Assembly: GCF_024978135.1 (NCBI RefSeq)
Contig: NZ_JANTEZ010000001.1
Coordinates: 62,001-126,000 of the forward strand
Direction of reading: 5' to 3'
Origin: Herbiconiux gentiana
GTDB lineage: Bacteria; Actinomycetota; Actinomycetes; Actinomycetales; Microbacteriaceae
Length of the DNA: 64,000 nt
Under the pieces are notes generated by a model that was given only the letters and a program-made list of their open reading frames with translations, did no database searches and was not told the origin of the DNA. Below, piece by piece: positions 63,675 to 64,000 of this stretch. A program made the translations under genes and the position numbers. Positions within the stretch are counted from its first letter, which is position 1, and each line of letters opens with the position of its first letter.

Positions 63675-63934
63675 GCGAGCCCTTCTATCGCCGGCCGCCC
63701 GACCGTCGCGGGCCCTTCGAGGGCCGCGGATCGCCCGACCGTCTCGATCAGCGCCTGGGCCAGCACCTCGCCGAGCAGCGTGGTGCCCGACGCCCGGTCG
63801 AGGAAGGACCGGGCCCGGTCGTCCAGCACACCGCGGCGCGTCACGTTGATGACGAGCTCGCGCACGGCCTCGCGACGGGCGGGGGACAGGGCGCCGACGA
63901 TCGCGTCGGCCTCGACCAGCAGCTCGTGTCGCAT
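63671..63934 (-). CDS. Small hypothetical protein
   Basis: 87 residues, mostly helical and charged (LSPARREAVRELVINVTRRG, then DDRARSFLDRA). No membrane segment, signal peptide or family I recognise. The ATG at 63934 has AGAGG upstream, 8 nt after the stop of another minus-strand gene, which suggests an operon. It converges on the lipoprotein gene with overlapping stop codons. Confidence 0.6.
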   Translation of the reverse strand: MRHELLVEADAIVGALSPARREAVRELVINVTRRGVLDDRARSFLDRASGTTLLGEVLAQALIETVGRSAALEGPATVGRPAIEGLA

Positions 63935-63942
63935 CCCGGCCT

Positions 63943-64000
63943 CTAACGCTTCGGCGTGATGCCCTGGGCACCCCGCGGGAACGTGGCGATCACGTCCTCG
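63943..64000 (-). CDS. 3' end of an unidentified minus-strand gene
   Basis: Nineteen codons are visible, ending EDVIATFPRGAQGITPKR and a TAG stop. Codon use fits a real gene and the next minus-strand ATG follows after 8 nt. Too little is present to identify it. Confidence 0.45.
   Translation of the reverse strand, partial: EDVIATFPRGAQGITPKR

Overview
This is a GC-rich, gene-dense chromosomal segment from an actinobacterium. It is most likely a member of the Microbacteriaceae, judging from gene order (yebC-ruvCAB-yajC-secDF-rel; pyrRBC-carAB-pyrF-gmk-rpoZ-coaBC-metK-priA-fmt-rsmB; trp genes followed by gltBD-pyk), a primosomal PriA without helicase motifs, an integration-host-factor domain fused to guanylate kinase, and frequent GTG/TTG starts. 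I see no rRNA, tRNA, CRISPR array, IS element, prophage or integrase. The content is core metabolism and information processing.

Layout. 1-3.6 kb: end of a HIT hydrolase gene, a YebC regulator, and ruvC-ruvA-ruvB (Holliday-junction processing). 3.6-9.3 kb: yajC-secD-secF (Sec accessory complex) and the bifunctional (p)ppGpp enzyme Rel. 9.3-12.1 kb: three minus-strand genes (AbiEi-like protein, DUF349 protein, membrane-anchored cyclophilin). 12.2-19.9 kb: rarA, rpsD with a structured leader, two small membrane proteins, alaS, ruvX, mltG. 19.9-25.3 kb: the shikimate cluster aroE-aroC-aroK-aroB-aroQ, then efp and nusB. 25.3-28.3 kb: a lipoprotein gene and a convergent sortase-anchored exported protein, separated by a perfect 19-bp inverted repeat. 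28.4-46.4 kb: a very long, tightly overlapped series starting with a PyrR-controlled pyrimidine operon and running through gmk, rpoZ, coaBC, metK, priA, fmt and rsmB to an acetyltransferase. 46.4-54.7 kb: rpe, hisE, hisG, hisF, hisI, trpE, two small membrane-protein genes, trpC, trpB, trpA. 54.7-62.6 kb: a 277-nt leader, gltB, gltD, pyk. 62.6-64 kb: a lipoprotein gene and the convergent ends of an unidentified minus-strand gene pair.

The genes form pathway blocks: de novo UMP synthesis from carbamoyl phosphate, shikimate to chorismate to tryptophan, part of histidine synthesis, and glutamate synthase supplying nitrogen. No stretch longer than 300 nt lacks a gene.

The most interesting signals are not new gene systems. 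They are: (a) a CGGATGC/GCATCCG motif that repeatedly forces rare codons; (b) short hairpin-forming duplications that copy the stop-codon end of genes (rel, aroE); (c) leaderless-type promoters whose -10 box contains the previous gene's stop codon, and rare-codon patches that look like internal promoters; (d) structured leaders before rpsD, pyrR and gltB; and (e) the IHF-Gmk fusion. I did not find a convincing undescribed multi-gene system.
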